Position numbers and translations under genes: made by a program | Notes under the pieces: model-generated | Database searches by the model: none | What the model saw: only the letters and a program-made list of their open reading frames with translations | What the model was told of the DNA's origin: nothing | In this document: piece by piece, positions 63,027 through 64,000 of the stretch | How positions within the stretch are numbered: the stretch's first letter is position 1 | How the letters are laid out: each line of letters starts with the position of its first letter | NCBI RefSeq assembly: GCF_000196515.1 | Contig: NC_014248.1 | Coordinates: forward strand, 1,659,501 to 1,723,500 | Length of the DNA: 64,000 nucleotides | Reading direction: 5' to 3' | Source: 'Nostoc azollae' 0708 | GTDB taxonomy: Bacteria; Cyanobacteriota; Cyanobacteriia; Cyanobacteriales; Nostocaceae

Positions 63027-64000
63027 ATGGCAAACTTAACTCCTAATTCTAGTTTCAGTGTGACGCTACGCTTACAAATTCCCAACCGGGTGGGGATGTT
63101 GGCTTCTGTAACACAGGCAATCGCACTCAGTGGTGGTAATCTAGGACAAATTGATTTAATTGAACAAACCCGCAAACAATCCATCCGTGATATTACAGTT
63201 GATGCGGCTAGTACAGAACACGCGGAAACTATTGTTCAAGCTATAAAAGGATTACCTGATATCAAGGTAATCAGTGTTTATGATCGCACCTTTAATTTAC
63301 ATCGTGGTGGCAAAATCAGCATCGCTAGTAGAATCCCTCTCAAAAGTGTTTCCGATTTAGCAATGGCTTACACTCCTGGAGTCGGTCGGATTTGCACTGC
63401 GATCGCCCAAAATCCAGAGGAAGTTTACAATCTTACTATAAAACAAAACACTGTCGCGATCGTCACCGATGGTAGTGCGGTTTTGGGTTTGGGGAATCTT
63501 GGAGCTAGTGCTGCTTTACCCGTGATGGAAGGTAAAGCCATGTTATTTAAAGAATTTGCAGGTCTTGATGCTTTCCCTATCTGTCTTGCTACCCAAGATA
63601 CAGATGAAATTGTCAAAGCAGTGAAGAATATCGCTCCTGTGTTTGGTGGTGTGAATCTAGAAGATATTGCTGCACCCCGCTGTTTTGAAATTGAAAAAAG
63701 ACTGCGACAAGAATTAGATATACCAGTTTTTCATGATGACCAACATGGTACAGCAATTGTTACTTTAGCTGCATTGTTTAATGCCTTAAAATTAGTCAAT
63801 AAATCAATTGCAGACATCCGCATTGTGATTAATGGTGCTGGTGCAGCTGGAGTTGCGATCGCTTGTTTACTCCGCAAAGCAGGAGCAGAAAAAATCTTGA
63901 TGTGTGACTCCAAAGGCATTATATCCACCAATCGCACTGATTTAAACGAAGAAAAACAAGAATTTGCAGTCAAAGCCCAAGGCACTTTAGCAGGTGCGAT
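63027..64000 (+). CDS. ACT-domain malic enzyme, 3' end cut by window
   Basis: First 324 residues, still open at the window edge. Decarboxylates malate to pyruvate with NAD(P)+. An N-terminal ACT domain (VTLRLQIPNRVGMLASVTQA, about residues 10-80) precedes the catalytic part: AYTPGVGRICTAIAQNP, NTVAIVTDGSAVLGLGNLGA, GKAMLFKEFAGLDAFPI, PVFHDDQHGTAIVTLAALFN (metal Asp pair) and the Rossmann motif VINGAGAAGVAIACLLRKAG. The ACT-malic enzyme fusion is common in cyanobacteria and suggests allosteric control by a small ligand. Start chosen at ATG 63027, which gives the full ACT domain. Confidence 0.95.
   Translation, partial: MANLTPNSSFSVTLRLQIPNRVGMLASVTQAIALSGGNLGQIDLIEQTRKQSIRDITVDAASTEHAETIVQAIKGLPDIKVISVYDRTFNLHRGGKISIASRIPLKSVSDLAMAYTPGVGRICTAIAQNPEEVYNLTIKQNTVAIVTDGSAVLGLGNLGASAALPVMEGKAMLFKEFAGLDAFPICLATQDTDEIVKAVKNIAPVFGGVNLEDIAAPRCFEIEKRLRQELDIPVFHDDQHGTAIVTLAALFNALKLVNKSIADIRIVINGAGAAGVAIACLLRKAGAEKILMCDSKGIISTNRTDLNEEKQEFAVKAQGTLAGA

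Overview
The window looks like chromosome of a filamentous, heterocyst-type cyanobacterium (Nostocales). Grounds: a canonical psbA (D1) gene, many HIP1 octamers (GCGATCGC), heptameric tandem repeats (STRR type) between genes, a hormogonium polysaccharide (hps) locus, a Mo-nitrogenase C-terminal-type protein and cyanobacterial DUF families (DUF502, DUF3611, DUF4330). The load of pseudogenes is very high: at least 15 genes carry in-frame stops, frameshifts or truncations, and one stretch is packed with dead transposases. That combination suggests a genome under reductive evolution such as the Azolla cyanobiont ('Nostoc azollae'); this is inference and no database was searched.

Layout. 0-9 kb: 3' end of an NAD(P)HX dehydratase gene, then a minus-strand run DUF502 - nusB - ftsY - PP2C phosphatase, a family 2 glycosyltransferase and an HpsJ-like membrane protein. 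9-18 kb: a DUF2064 glycosyltransferase-like gene, then the decayed hps pseudopilin locus (hpsD, hpsC remnant, hpsB, hpsA, all broken), followed upstream by four apparently intact minor pilin/pseudopilin genes (PilW-, GspH/FimT-, PilV- and PilX-like). 18-25 kb: a PEP-CTERM protein, rpmB, then five decayed or small genes (alpha/beta hydrolase, J-domain protein, a 98-residue ORF, carotenoid oxygenase, histidine phosphatase). 25-31 kb: intact era, DUF3611, TspO, Mo-nitrogenase C-terminal-type protein, cupin and creatininase-family genes. 31-39 kb: a graveyard of IS630, IS5, IS701, IS982 and another transposase remnant, mixed with broken DUF1016, thioredoxin-like, YbjN-like, WD40 and XRE genes. 39-47 kb: solid housekeeping (argC, eno, an HdrB-like CCG protein, acpP-fabF, tktA). 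47-64 kb: mixed intact genes (armadillo-type membrane protein, alpha/beta hydrolase, DUF4330, mtnA, a double ABC ATPase, a methyltransferase, pyrE, psbA, ACT-malic enzyme) and remnants (lipoprotein, CPA2 antiporter, class D beta-lactamase, GNAT, Uma2, trpE).

How the genes work together. ftsY and nusB serve protein targeting and transcription; acpP-fabF form a fatty-acid elongation pair; tktA and eno serve central carbon flow; argC, mtnA and pyrE serve amino-acid, methionine-salvage and pyrimidine pathways; psbA supplies the photosystem II core. The hps genes would have served slime secretion and gliding of hormogonia; here several key parts are dead while the neighbouring minor pilin set is still open.

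The most notable non-gene structures are a 123-bp inverted-repeat element present twice (about 19.8 and 60.5 kb), a perfect 38-bp palindrome that includes the stop codon of a hydrolase gene (50.3 kb), a CAGGAGT heptamer array of about 17.5 units (22.9 kb), heptamer repeats that now encode the C-terminus of a glycosyltransferase (7.1 kb), and an A-AAA-AAG slippery site in an IS5-type transposase (33.7 kb).
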